In this document: piece after piece, positions 15,741 to 23,712 of the stretch | Layout: each line of letters starts with the position of its first letter | How positions within the stretch are numbered: the first letter of the stretch is position 1 | DNA from: CBFGTV01 sp965652145 | GTDB lineage: Bacteria; Bacillota; Clostridia; Peptostreptococcales; Natronincolaceae | Direction: 5' to 3' | Assembly: GCA_965652145.1 (NCBI GenBank) | Contig: CBFGTV010000047.1 | Location: 1-26,323, forward strand | DNA: 26,323 bases | The notes under the pieces: generated by a model | What the model was told of the DNA's origin: nothing | What the model saw: the letters and a program-made list of their open reading frames with translations, nothing else | Database searches by the model: none | Translations under genes and position numbers: made by a program

Positions 15741-16460
15741 TTGTATCGAATTATGATTGTAGAGGATGATCAAAAGCTGGCGGCCATAATTGATAAATCC
15801 CTAAGAAAATATGGCTACGAACCCATTTTGGTCAAGGAGTTTGCAGAGGTGGGCAAGGCCTTTCTTCAAATTAAGCCCCATCTGGTTTTAATGGATATTA
15901 ACCTGCCCTATTACGACGGCTTCTATTGGTGCCGAGATATTCGGGTTCATTCCAAGGTACCGATTATTTTTATATCTGCCCGGGACTCAGACATGGATCA
16001 GGTGATGGCCATAGAAAATGGAGCAGATGACTATATTACCAAGCCCTTTTCCCATGATTTGCTGCTGGCAAAGGTGAAGGGCGTACTCCGCAGGGTCTAT
16101 GGAGAGTACGCAGAAAATGATCAACTGGATGTTTTTGAGGTAGAAGGCCTATACCTGTATAAAAATTTCAATAAGGTCAGCTTCCAGGGAAAGGAAATAG
16201 AGTTAAGCAATAAGGAATTTTTACTGTTATACACCTTATTACAGCAGGTAAACCAAATTGTATCAAGGGAAAAGCTGCTTCAGATCCTTTGGAGCGATAC
16301 CGATTTTGTCGATGACAATACGCTGTCAGTGAATATTACCAGGCTCCGGAAACGGTTAGAGGAGCTGGGAATTCAGGATGCCATCGAAACCAAGCGGGGG
16401 CAGGGCTATCAGCTTTTGAAGGTATGGAATGGTGCAAGGGGGCAAAAAAATGAATTTTAA
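15741..16460 (+). CDS. BceR-type response regulator
   Basis: The 239-residue OmpR-family regulator has a receiver domain with acidic pair E8/D9/D10, phospho-acceptor D52 in LVLMDINLP, S79 and K101, and a winged helix (ELSNKEF, SVNITRLRKRL, RGQGYQL). The neighbours identify it as the regulator of a Bce-type detoxification module. The start is TTG with AGGAGGTGAG 9 bases upstream; the first ATG (15753) would remove the first beta-strand of the receiver. It overlaps the kinase gene by 11 bases, so translation is coupled. Its likely target is the operator at 17492 before the transporter genes. Confidence 0.93.
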   Translation: MYRIMIVEDDQKLAAIIDKSLRKYGYEPILVKEFAEVGKAFLQIKPHLVLMDINLPYYDGFYWCRDIRVHSKVPIIFISARDSDMDQVMAIENGADDYITKPFSHDLLLAKVKGVLRRVYGEYAENDQLDVFEVEGLYLYKNFNKVSFQGKEIELSNKEFLLLYTLLQQVNQIVSREKLLQILWSDTDFVDDNTLSVNITRLRKRLEELGIQDAIETKRGQGYQLLKVWNGARGQKNEF

Positions 16461-17505
16461 GGCCTTTTTAAAGGATCGTATGGGCTACGGAATCATGTAT
16501 TTGTTTAATACCCTGTTGATTATTTTGGTAATGAACCTGACCCTGATATTACATAATAGGGAATTGCCACGGGAAAATATAGGGTATGCCTTTATCCTAT
16601 CGGGGGTACTCCTATGTATATATTTAGCCTTTGAATATTTTAGATCAAGGCCCTTCTACAGGGCTTTAAATAAGGTGGCTGGCTCCAATGACCTAAAGGC
16701 TTTATTGAGTCTTTCAGAAGTAACCAGCCAGGAACATCCGCTTTACAAACAAGCCTTTTTAAGTTCCTATCGGCTGTATGAAGATTCCCTTTCAAAATAT
16801 CAAGATAATCATAAAATGTATACTATATTAATTAACCAATGGGTTCACCAGATGAAAACCCCCATTTCTGTGATCCAATTGCTGCTTGAGGATGATCACG
16901 GTGATCATCACGAAATACGGGAGAGTATATTAGAGGAGACCCAGCGAATATCCCATGGGTTAGAGATTATGCTATTTCATGCTCGCCTTAATCAATTTAG
17001 TTTAGATTTTTATGTTGAGCCGGTAGACTTGGTTGCTTTAAGCCGTAGTGTGGTCAATGAGCATAAAACCGCCCTGATTAAATACTCCCTTTTTCCTAGA
17101 GTTGTAGCAGAAGCCCAGGAAGTAGTGGAAACCGATAAAAAATGGATTCGCTTTGTCATCAATCAAATCTTTGTCAATGCCATTAAATATTCTAAGGCAG
17201 CAGAAAAGATTAATCAGTATATTACAATAACCATTAAGAGGGAGCCCAATCGAGCTATTCTGACCGTCAGTGATGAGGGAATCGGTATTCCGAAAGAAGA
17301 TCTTTCTAGGGTATTTGAACCTTTCTTTACGGGGAAAAATGGTAGAAGGACGGCAGAATCAACGGGAATGGGCATGTATTTATCAAAGCGGGTCTGCGAT
17401 GAGCTGGGCCATAAGCTCTTTGTTGAATCCAGAGAAGGGATGGGTACCAGCTTTTCAATCCTATTTTACAGGGGAAAAAATCTTTTTAATCTGACAAATT
17501 TGTAA
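16450..17505 (+). CDS. BceS-type intramembrane-sensing histidine kinase
   Basis: The 351-residue kinase has two N-terminal membrane segments (about 13-35 and 44-62) with almost no outside loop, the plan of intramembrane-sensing kinases. Such kinases do not detect peptides themselves but respond to the flux or state of the partner transporter. The dimerisation helix has H133 in NQWVHQMKTPISV, typical of the BceS group. ATPase motifs are NQIFVNAIKYSK, DEGIGIP and STGMGMYLSK. I chose ATG 16450 with AGGGGG 7 bases upstream rather than an in-frame ATG at 16429. It lies between its regulator and the transporter genes. Confidence 0.92.
   Translation: MNFKAFLKDRMGYGIMYLFNTLLIILVMNLTLILHNRELPRENIGYAFILSGVLLCIYLAFEYFRSRPFYRALNKVAGSNDLKALLSLSEVTSQEHPLYKQAFLSSYRLYEDSLSKYQDNHKMYTILINQWVHQMKTPISVIQLLLEDDHGDHHEIRESILEETQRISHGLEIMLFHARLNQFSLDFYVEPVDLVALSRSVVNEHKTALIKYSLFPRVVAEAQEVVETDKKWIRFVINQIFVNAIKYSKAAEKINQYITITIKREPNRAILTVSDEGIGIPKEDLSRVFEPFFTGKNGRRTAESTGMGMYLSKRVCDELGHKLFVESREGMGTSFSILFYRGKNLFNLTNL
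17492..17505. promoter_or_regulatory. Candidate BceR-type operator
   Basis: TGACA-AATT-TGTAA fits TNACA-N4-TGTAA, the consensus I recall for BceR-like regulators. It overlaps the last codons and stop of the kinase gene and lies 8 bases upstream of a candidate -35 box, a good position for activation of the transporter promoter. Confidence 0.55.
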
Positions 17506-17513
17506 GATTATGA

Positions 17514-17542
17514 TTGAATAATGAAAGGGAAATCGATAGGAT
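17514..17542 (+). promoter_or_regulatory. Candidate promoter of the transporter genes
   Basis: TTGAAT (-35), a 17-bp spacer and TAGGAT (-10) lie just downstream of the candidate operator. The -10 is poor, as expected for an activated promoter. The same stretch can also fold into a weak GAAATC/GATTTC hairpin before a T run, so it might act as a partial terminator for the kinase transcript. Confidence 0.4.
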
Positions 17543-17603
17543 GATTTCTCTATTTTTTTTTATAATAAATAAGAAATCACTTTTATAAAGGAGGAACTAC
17601 AGG

Positions 17604-18371
17604 ATGCCTATATTAAAAGCGCAAAATATATCTAAGATTTATGGTAATACCAAAAGCGGCCAGGCAGTTAAGGCCTTGAATAAGTTTAATATTTCCATAG
17701 AAAATGGGGAGTTTGTTGGCGTCATGGGGCCATCAGGCAGCGGAAAAACCACCTTGCTGAATATATTGGCCACCATAGACAGTCCCTCGTCAGGAGACAT
17801 CTTTATCAACGGAACCAATCCCATGGAGCTGGGCGAAAGGGATACGGCCCTTTTCAGAAGAAGAGAGCTGGGATTTATTTTTCAGGACTTTAATTTGTTG
17901 GATACCTTATCGGTGAAGGAGAACATTATCCTTCCCCTGGTATTGGAAAAAAGGAAGAAAAAGGATATAGAAAGGGCACTGGACGATATTGCTGACCTGC
18001 TTAATATTAAGGATATACTTCACAAGCGGCCCTACGAGATATCGGGAGGACAGCAGCAGCGGGCTGCCTGCGGCAGAGCCTTAATTCACCAGCCATCAAT
18101 AATCTTAGCCGATGAACCAACGGGTAATTTAGACTCAAAGGCCTCCCACGATGTGATGGAATCTTTAAGGAGCTTAAATGAGGAAAGGCAGGCGACTATT
18201 ATGATGGTAACCCACGATCCCTTTGCCGCCAGCTTTTGTCATCGTATCGTCATGATTAAAGACGGTAGCTTCTTTTTGGAAATAGTCAAGGGGCAGAACC
18301 GTCAGGCCTTTTTCCAGGAAATTATTGATTCCCTTTCACTGTTAGGAGGTAATTACAATGACCTTGCGTGA
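17604..18371 (+). CDS. BceA-type ABC transporter ATPase
   Basis: The 255-residue ATPase has Walker A GPSGSGKTT (42-50), Q-loop Q94 in FIFQDFNLLD, signature SGGQQQR (147-153), Walker B IILADEPTGNLD (166-177; D170, E171) and switch H204. It is of the MacB/LolD-like class that pairs with FtsX-type permeases. With the permease it should free lipid II-cycle intermediates from peptide antibiotics (bacitracin-like or lantibiotics) and also activate the kinase. The start has AAAGGAGG upstream. It overlaps the permease gene by 14 bases, so the subunits are made in a coupled way. Confidence 0.95.
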   Translation: MPILKAQNISKIYGNTKSGQAVKALNKFNISIENGEFVGVMGPSGSGKTTLLNILATIDSPSSGDIFINGTNPMELGERDTALFRRRELGFIFQDFNLLDTLSVKENIILPLVLEKRKKKDIERALDDIADLLNIKDILHKRPYEISGGQQQRAACGRALIHQPSIILADEPTGNLDSKASHDVMESLRSLNEERQATIMMVTHDPFAASFCHRIVMIKDGSFFLEIVKGQNRQAFFQEIIDSLSLLGGNYNDLA

Positions 18372-20328
18372 GATTGCCTTTAAAAATATTAAAGGGAACT
18401 TTAATAAATACCTGATGTATTTATTGAGTAATACCCTGGTGGTGATGGTGTTTTTCATCTTTGCCAACTTCATCTTTAATCCTGAAATTGCATCGGTTGA
18501 AAGTATGGGAACCAGGGGGGCGTTGGCTGCAAGGGCCATGCTTTTATGTGAATATGTCATCATCATTTTTAGCCTTTTCTTTACTTCCTATTCCATTTCC
18601 AGCTTTTTAAAATCAAGGGAAAAGGAATTTGGGCTATTGTCCCTCTTTGGCTTAACCAAGGGGCAAATCAGAAGCTTTGTGATCTATGAAAACCTGATTA
18701 TTTCATCTATATCCATTGTTTCAGGGCTTCTTTTGGGGATTCTTTTTTCAAGACTGTTTTTTATGGCTGTTTCTGCTATTTTATATTTTGACTCTGCCAC
18801 GCCTTTTATTATTTCAACCAAGGCCATCGTGGTAACAGCAGTAGCCTTTTTAGTCCTGTTTCAGGGAGTAAGCTTTATTGCTGCCCTTAGAATCAAAAAC
18901 AGTAATATTGCCGGTCTTTTAAAGGGAGCCAGGGTACCCAAGAAGGAACCTAATTTTTCAGTTTTTAAGGCAATCCTTGCGATATTGTTTATTGCCATAG
19001 GCTATGGTATGGCCTTTTTTTCAGGAGTTGCCATATTTTTCACCATGTTTCCCATCCTTTTTTTTACGGTAACGGGTACCTATTTTTTATTCTCCCAGTT
19101 TAGCGTTTTTTTCTCTAAAAGACTGAAGAAAAATGAAGGTCTTTACTATAATGGGATTAATATGCTAACCCTTTCCCAAATCATTTATAAAATTAAGGAT
19201 AATGCTACCATCCTTTTTATAGTCGCTGTACTGGGGGCAGTTACCCTGACGGCCTCGGCAACGGTATATTCTTACCAACAGAGCCTAAAGGTCGGATTAG
19301 AGAAGAATTATCCCCAGAATATAAGCTATGTTGAGGTGGGGGAAGATACCCACGAAGTGCTGCCGGCAGGAACCGTTGAAAGGGTATTGGAAGCCCATGG
19401 TCATGAGCTAGATTTTTATAATCGTACACTAATGATTCCGGCCCAAAATGCTCGAGAAATGAGTCAGGAAGAGATGACAGAAGCCAATCAGCAATATGCC
19501 CTTTCCAACTTTAACGATTTTTATTTAATTTCAAATAGTGAATACAACAGGCTGGCTGAAAAATATGGAAGAAAGCAGGTTGAGCTTCAGGCAGGAGAAG
19601 TATTTGTCAATTCCTATCATTTTGTAATTGGCGAATATGTAGAAACCTTTCAGGAGGAAGAATTGACATTGAGGGTAAAGGAAGAGGAAATACCCTTCAG
19701 GCTGGCAGGGCAGATCAATGGCAGTGTATTAAATGCCGATTTGAGCAATACCAATGTAGCTGTTATCAGTGACCAGGATTTTGACCGGCTTATCAGTCAA
19801 ATCCCTCAGCAGGAAAGACTGGTGTATTACGGCTATAATATTAAAAACTGGCAGCGGGCTGAGGCAGCTGTAGTTGAAATTGCCTCTATGGTATCTGAGG
19901 GATCAAATAGCTTCCAGCAGCAAATAACCGATTTCGTAGCCATCATGCAAGGTGCTGCTATTCTGCTCTTTATAGGAAGCTTTATTTCAATTTTATTCTT
20001 TATTGCCACAGGCAGTATTATCTATTTTAAAATGTTTAATGAGCTCTATCAAGATCGGCAGCAGTTTATTTCATTGAGGCGAATTGGAATTACCAATGGC
20101 GAAACAAAGAAAATTATATCTAATCAAACCTTTATTATTTTCTTTCTTCCCTTCCTGGTAAGCTTTATCCATTCTGCCTTTGCCATTAAAACCTTAAGCG
20201 ATTTACTATTTACAAACTTAACATTCTATTATTTAACCATTGCAGGTATTTATTTGGGGCTTCAAACCCTTTATTATTTCTTTGCAAAGTATATGTATGT
20301 CAGACAAGTTAAAAGAATTTTGATATAG
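18358..20328 (+). CDS. BceB-type ABC transporter permease
   Basis: The 656-residue permease has about ten membrane segments in two FtsX-like sets. Segments occur near 20-40, 60-80, 110-135, 155-175, 200-245 and 283-303. Then comes a soluble outside domain of about 220 residues (about 306-525), followed by the last three segments (about 530-550, 595-615, 625-645). The large loop between segments 7 and 8 is the hallmark of BceB proteins and holds specificity for the peptide antibiotic. Length fits the family. The start has AGGAGG and overlaps the ATPase gene by 14 bases. A strong terminator follows directly. Confidence 0.94.
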   Translation: MTLREIAFKNIKGNFNKYLMYLLSNTLVVMVFFIFANFIFNPEIASVESMGTRGALAARAMLLCEYVIIIFSLFFTSYSISSFLKSREKEFGLLSLFGLTKGQIRSFVIYENLIISSISIVSGLLLGILFSRLFFMAVSAILYFDSATPFIISTKAIVVTAVAFLVLFQGVSFIAALRIKNSNIAGLLKGARVPKKEPNFSVFKAILAILFIAIGYGMAFFSGVAIFFTMFPILFFTVTGTYFLFSQFSVFFSKRLKKNEGLYYNGINMLTLSQIIYKIKDNATILFIVAVLGAVTLTASATVYSYQQSLKVGLEKNYPQNISYVEVGEDTHEVLPAGTVERVLEAHGHELDFYNRTLMIPAQNAREMSQEEMTEANQQYALSNFNDFYLISNSEYNRLAEKYGRKQVELQAGEVFVNSYHFVIGEYVETFQEEELTLRVKEEEIPFRLAGQINGSVLNADLSNTNVAVISDQDFDRLISQIPQQERLVYYGYNIKNWQRAEAAVVEIASMVSEGSNSFQQQITDFVAIMQGAAILLFIGSFISILFFIATGSIIYFKMFNELYQDRQQFISLRRIGITNGETKKIISNQTFIIFFLPFLVSFIHSAFAIKTLSDLLFTNLTFYYLTIAGIYLGLQTLYYFFAKYMYVRQVKRILI

Positions 20329-20354
20329 GGAGGGCCGTAGGGCTCTCCTTTTTT
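20329..20354 (+). terminator. Rho-independent terminator of the Bce-type module
   Basis: GGAGGGCC / GGCTCTCC form an 8-bp stem with one G-U pair and a GTAG loop, followed by TTTTTT. It starts 1 base after the permease stop codon. Confidence 0.88.
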
Positions 20355-20378
20355 AAATATGAAGTTTCCTATATATTT

Positions 20379-20438
20379 ACAAATTACGACATCAAGTTTG
20401 CCAATCATTATGATAAAATGGGCCTGAAGAATATGGAA
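20379..20438 (+). repeat. Upstream element repeat, copy A
   Basis: This 60-bp stretch is repeated at 23713-23770 with only two single-base length differences. It contains TTACGA, GTTTGCCAAT and ATTATGATAAAATGGG. It ends about 18 bases before the start codon of the 93-residue membrane protein, so it is probably a promoter or 5' leader. Boxes at normal sigma-A spacing are not clear. Confidence 0.8.
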
Positions 20439-20456
20439 CTAAAAGGGGGAATCAAG

Positions 20457-20738
20457 TTGAAAGGGAGTGAAAAATTTATTCAACAATGGGGTAAAACCCG
20501 AAAAAAGGGACAAATGAGATATGTATTAATTTGGAGCATATTAATGGCATTGGGGATCTTTACAGGCTCTGTTCTTGGTAGCCTCTTAAACAAAGGTCCA
20601 TACTTTATTGAGAATCTACTTTATGTCAATGGACCTTATTTTTTAGGTGGACTGGTTGGTGGAGCCATTGGGGCCTTGGGAAAATGGAGCATGAACGAAG
20701 AAAAATACAATCATTTAGTCAACAAAAATAATGAATAA
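20457..20738 (+). CDS. Small membrane protein (2 TM), unknown
   Basis: The 93-residue product has a basic N-terminus, TM1 (about 21-44, ending in a Gly-rich GSVLGSLL) and TM2 (about 61-79, GGLVGGAIGALG), with a short charged tail (NEEKYNHLVNKNNE). I do not recognise a family. TTG 20457 with AAAGGGGGA just upstream is preferred over in-frame ATGs at 20418 and 20433, which lie inside the repeated upstream element. It shares this upstream element with the LCP gene at 23794, so the two may be regulated alike. A peptidase gene relic follows. Confidence 0.6.
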   Translation: MKGSEKFIQQWGKTRKKGQMRYVLIWSILMALGIFTGSVLGSLLNKGPYFIENLLYVNGPYFLGGLVGGAIGALGKWSMNEEKYNHLVNKNNE

Positions 20739-20799
20739 GAGGTTCGATACCAGTAAGAATTCTTATTGATAGTTCAGAACAAGCAAATAATTTATTTTA

Positions 20800-21175
20800 A
20801 AACCCCTGGTAAAGATAAATTTTAGCGGTCAAATTTTATGTATACTTAACAAAAATTAAATACTTGGATTATTTAGAGCTTTGTCGCCCTCAAGTACAAA
20901 ATCCAGTCAATGGAGGAAATCATGCCAGGGGCCCTTTCTTTATTACAGAATAAACGTCTCCGTACTCATGAATACCTATGAAATGACTTTTTTTGGATAA
21001 AATGAAATCATAGTTCCTCACTTTAATAAAGATCCGGACAATCCGAGCTACCTTAGTAAAGGTGGCACTGCGTTTCACGGTATCAATTACCCTTTCATTC
21101 TCCTTAGTAGATACAGACAGATCAAAAACAGTTCAGATAATGTCAGAGCAATAAGAATTCTAGCAATAACTATAT
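20800..21175 (-). pseudogene. Decayed 3' fragment of an M24 peptidase gene
   Basis: This stretch aligns with the 3' part and terminator of the intact peptidase gene at about 24903-25395. Clear blocks are the start of the terminator hairpin (AAAACCCCTGG), TCAATGGAG-AAATCATGCC (20907 versus 25070), CTCCGTA-TCATGAA (20972 versus 25125), AATAAAG-TCC, GGCAAAGGTTGCAC-like and AAAACAGTTC near 21126 versus 25335. Many point changes and a deletion of about 40 bases break every frame, and the 5' two thirds of the gene are missing. It is therefore a dead duplicate. It occupies most of the 723-base gap between genes at 20739-21461; the rest (21176-21461) is AT-rich and holds only a candidate promoter. 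Confidence 0.8.
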
Positions 21176-21271
21176 CAATTTAATATTATCAGAAATATTA
21201 GAATAGTTATGAATTTAAAAGAATTTATGAGTTATTTCAGGGTAATTTATTCTTATAAAAGCCGAGAAGGA

Positions 21272-21301
21272 TTGAGTTATATATTATTATTTTGTTATAA
21301 T
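21272..21301 (+). promoter_or_regulatory. Candidate promoter for the AT-rich gene cluster
   Basis: TTGAGT (-35), an 18-bp spacer and a perfect TATAAT (-10) are present. In such AT-rich DNA chance matches are common. The predicted leader would be about 105-150 bases long. Confidence 0.4.
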
Positions 21302-21461
21302 CAATTAAATTAAACAATCAATACCATTTATTCCTTTTTTAATAATGTATGGAAAAAATTTAAAATTATAGATTTATATAACAAAACACCAATATAAAAG
21401 GAGTGTGATATTTATTGTTAATTAAAAACCAAGTATTATATTAAAGAAGAGAAAATTTGTT

Positions 21462-22094
21462 ATGTTAACCATCATGCCTTTATATGCAGCTTCATCAGAC
21501 AACTATTCAATTGAAAGTGGAAGCCAGGTACATATAATAAATGTAATGGGTGAAACATCCATATATCATCATAGTCAAGACTGGAATAAAATCATAAATC
21601 TTGAGGCAATGAATTCATTTGATTTAGTTTCTTATACTCAAGATGAATCTAATATAGTAAAAGTAAATGGAATAGAAAGTGCTACAATTGAAGAAGGAAA
21701 AATAGAAAAAAATACTGAAATTAGACCAATGAGGCGAGATTATATTGCTGAGGAGGATTCCTTTTATGATGCAAGTGAATTTACGAAATATTTAGGCGCT
21801 TCTTACAAGAATCTACGTTTCAATAACGTACTAATTGCATTAACTAAAGCTGTTATAGTAGCTACATTGTTGACGGTCTTAAAGGTAAAAGGACTTGCTA
21901 ACCTTATTGCGACGCTCGTTATTACAGGGCTTGATGCTTCTTTACAAGATTCTTCTGCATTATACTATATTGAACATAAATGGAACCATGAATATTTAGG
22001 ATCATTAGCCCAGAGAATTAAAAGAGATTTTTATTTCTTTGAAGATTATACTAGATATATTGAATCTGTAGTAGAGCATTCTATATTTGTCTAG
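21462..22094 (+). CDS. Unknown protein of the AT-rich island, possibly secreted
   Basis: The 210-residue product is not recognised. The first residues (MLTIMPLYAASSDN) look like the end of a signal peptide. A polar region follows to about 115, then a long hydrophobic, Gly/Ala/Val/Leu-rich stretch (about 122-158) and a charged, aromatic C-terminus (DFYFFEDYTRYIESVVEH). ATG 21462 has only a weak ribosome binding site. A good AAGGAG with TTG lies at 21398-21417, but its frame stops after 9 codons; a 2-base slip in the TATTATATTAA run would join it to this frame and add a basic signal-peptide n-region. The gene may thus be frameshifted at its 5' end. Base composition is far more AT-rich than in the left flank. 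Confidence 0.55.
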   Translation: MLTIMPLYAASSDNYSIESGSQVHIINVMGETSIYHHSQDWNKIINLEAMNSFDLVSYTQDESNIVKVNGIESATIEEGKIEKNTEIRPMRRDYIAEEDSFYDASEFTKYLGASYKNLRFNNVLIALTKAVIVATLLTVLKVKGLANLIATLVITGLDASLQDSSALYYIEHKWNHEYLGSLAQRIKRDFYFFEDYTRYIESVVEHSIFV

Positions 22095-22105
22095 ATAAGA
22101 CGTAA

Positions 22106-22155
22106 TTTTAAATCTAAAATATAGTGCATAAAAGCACTATATTTTAGATTTAAAA
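22106..22155. terminator. Perfect 22-bp inverted repeat
   Basis: Arms 22106-22127 and 22134-22155 are perfect complements with a 6-base loop (ATAAAA). The upper stem is AT-rich except for GTGC next to the loop. It follows the 210-residue gene by 12 bases and is probably its terminator. It is unusually long and may act on both strands. Confidence 0.65.
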
Positions 22156-22180
22156 ACTACAAAAACAGGAGGCAGAAAAG

Positions 22181-22468
22181 ATGGGAGTTAAGGGACTGCT
22201 TGTACTTGCAATTTTTACAGTAATAAATTATTTAATTATTATATTGTTACTAAAGAATTGGATTAAAAAAACAATTAAGAAGTCAACGGGTGTTTGGTGG
22301 GGGTATGCATTAATTCTTATCGGAATTGCCATTATGTCTCAATGGAGATTTTCATTATTGGAGCATGGAATAATAGGTTTCTATATAAATATGTATATAG
22401 CGTCACTATTTTTTTCTTTTTGTTTTGCAATTGCATATATTACCGATAGAAAAGGAAAGATACGATGA
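22181..22468 (+). CDS. Small membrane protein (3 TM), unknown
   Basis: The 95-residue product has three hydrophobic segments (about 4-24, 38-55 and 67-87), with a basic loop KNWIKKTIKKS after the first. No family is recognised. The start ATG has AGGAGG about 8 bases upstream. The stop overlaps the start of the WG-repeat gene (ATGA), so both are translated as one unit; a physical partnership is plausible. Confidence 0.7.
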   Translation: MGVKGLLVLAIFTVINYLIIILLLKNWIKKTIKKSTGVWWGYALILIGIAIMSQWRFSLLEHGIIGFYINMYIASLFFSFCFAIAYITDRKGKIR

Positions 22469-23550
22469 AAAGAAAAATATACATAATAGTGGTTACTGCA
22501 TTTATTTTAATTGTATTATTGGGTGGAATTTATATCATAAATTGCAAAAATATAGAGGGAAACTTATTTGTAGTCAATATAGATAATAGTTTTGGTATTA
22601 TTGATGAAGCTGGTAAATATATATTAAAGCCTTATTATCATTTCATTGATAGTAACTATGAAGAATACTCTAGAGTAATGCATTTTTCTAAATGGGGATT
22701 TATTGATTCAAAAGGAAAAATTAAAATACCTATTAAATATGATTATGTTTTGAGCTTTTCAGAGGGTTATGCAGCAATTAAGCAGGAAAATAAATGGGGA
22801 TTTATTAATAATAAAGGAGAAATGGTTATTCAACCTATCTATGATTATGTTTCTCCTTTTAGGAATGGCATTGCTGTGGTAGCACTAGATAACAAACATT
22901 TATTCATTGATAAGGAAGGTAATGTATTATTTGACAAGGTTTATGCATATGCAAGAAACTTTTCAGAAGGAAAAGCCTTTGTACAGGATGATAAAACACT
23001 TATAACAAGTTTTATTGATTCAAATGGTGAAGAATTGATCTCTCTTAATTCAAATGTTGCTGCTAGTGATTTTAATGAATCAAGGTCAATTATAAAATAT
23101 CCCAATATTAATGGAGAGATTAGATGGAAAATAATTGATGAAAATTTTAAATCAATCTATGAGGACCTTGATGTAGTGACAAATTATAAAGATGGAGTAG
23201 CATTTTATGGCGTTAAGGGTATTGATGGGATAATTAAATGGGGGCTTATTGATAAAGACGGTAATAAAATTACAGAAGCAAATTTTTGTGACGCGAATAT
23301 TAATTCAGATGGATATTATGGTGCTTCAATAGAAGTATCTACAAATGAGATAAAATGGGGATTTATCAATAAGCAAGGTGAATTCACTATAGATCCTATA
23401 TATGACTTTGTTGGTAGTTTTTATAAAGAATTTGGTATTGTGTGTGAGTCTACATCTGAAGGTGAAAAATGGGGTGTTATCGATATTTCCGGAAATAACA
23501 TCTTAGAGATTAAATTTGATATGATATATCCACTATTTACAAATCAATAA
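22465..23550 (+). CDS. Membrane-anchored WG-repeat protein
   Basis: The 361-residue product has an N-terminal anchor (about 4-26) and then WG (beta-hairpin) repeats to the end. Clear copies of the KWGFID-x-x-G pattern are KWGFIDSKGK, KWGFINNKGE, KWGLIDKDGN, KWGFINKQGE and KWGVIDISGN, each followed by an IxPxYDxVxxF-like strand. Weaker copies (HLFIDKEGN, TSFIDSNGE, RWKIIDENF) lie between. WG repeats are thought to be protein-interaction modules on the cell surface; no specific role is known. It is coupled to the preceding 3-TM protein and ends before a hairpin. Confidence 0.85.
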   Translation: MKRKIYIIVVTAFILIVLLGGIYIINCKNIEGNLFVVNIDNSFGIIDEAGKYILKPYYHFIDSNYEEYSRVMHFSKWGFIDSKGKIKIPIKYDYVLSFSEGYAAIKQENKWGFINNKGEMVIQPIYDYVSPFRNGIAVVALDNKHLFIDKEGNVLFDKVYAYARNFSEGKAFVQDDKTLITSFIDSNGEELISLNSNVAASDFNESRSIIKYPNINGEIRWKIIDENFKSIYEDLDVVTNYKDGVAFYGVKGIDGIIKWGLIDKDGNKITEANFCDANINSDGYYGASIEVSTNEIKWGFINKQGEFTIDPIYDFVGSFYKEFGIVCESTSEGEKWGVIDISGNNILEIKFDMIYPLFTNQ

Positions 23551-23567
23551 TTTTGAATATTAGAGAA

Positions 23568-23600
23568 AAACCCCTGGAAAGAATACATCTCCAGGGGTTT
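23568..23600 (+). terminator. Hairpin after the WG-repeat gene
   Basis: AAACCCCTGGA / TCCAGGGGTTT form an 11-bp perfect stem 17 bases after the stop codon. The same stem sequence ends the peptidase gene at 24906-24936, and a broken copy sits at about 20799. The following T tract is short. Confidence 0.65.
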
Positions 23601-23712
23601 GAATATATGCGGCCAACATAGGTCGATAACTTTAGGGTAAAACCCTGCCAACGCTGCCAAAATTTAAGGGGTAAATAATATAGAAAAAATGATAGACAAG
23701 GGGCATTAATCT

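Noticed and set aside
17528..17560. Terminator between the BceS-type and BceA-type genes
   Set aside because: The GAAATC/GATTTC stem is short and AT-rich and overlaps a better supported operator and promoter. It is kept only as a remark.
20754..20765. Palindrome TAAGAATTCTTA after the 93-residue gene
   Set aside because: Short AT-rich palindromes are common in this DNA, and no T tract or partner gene supports a role.
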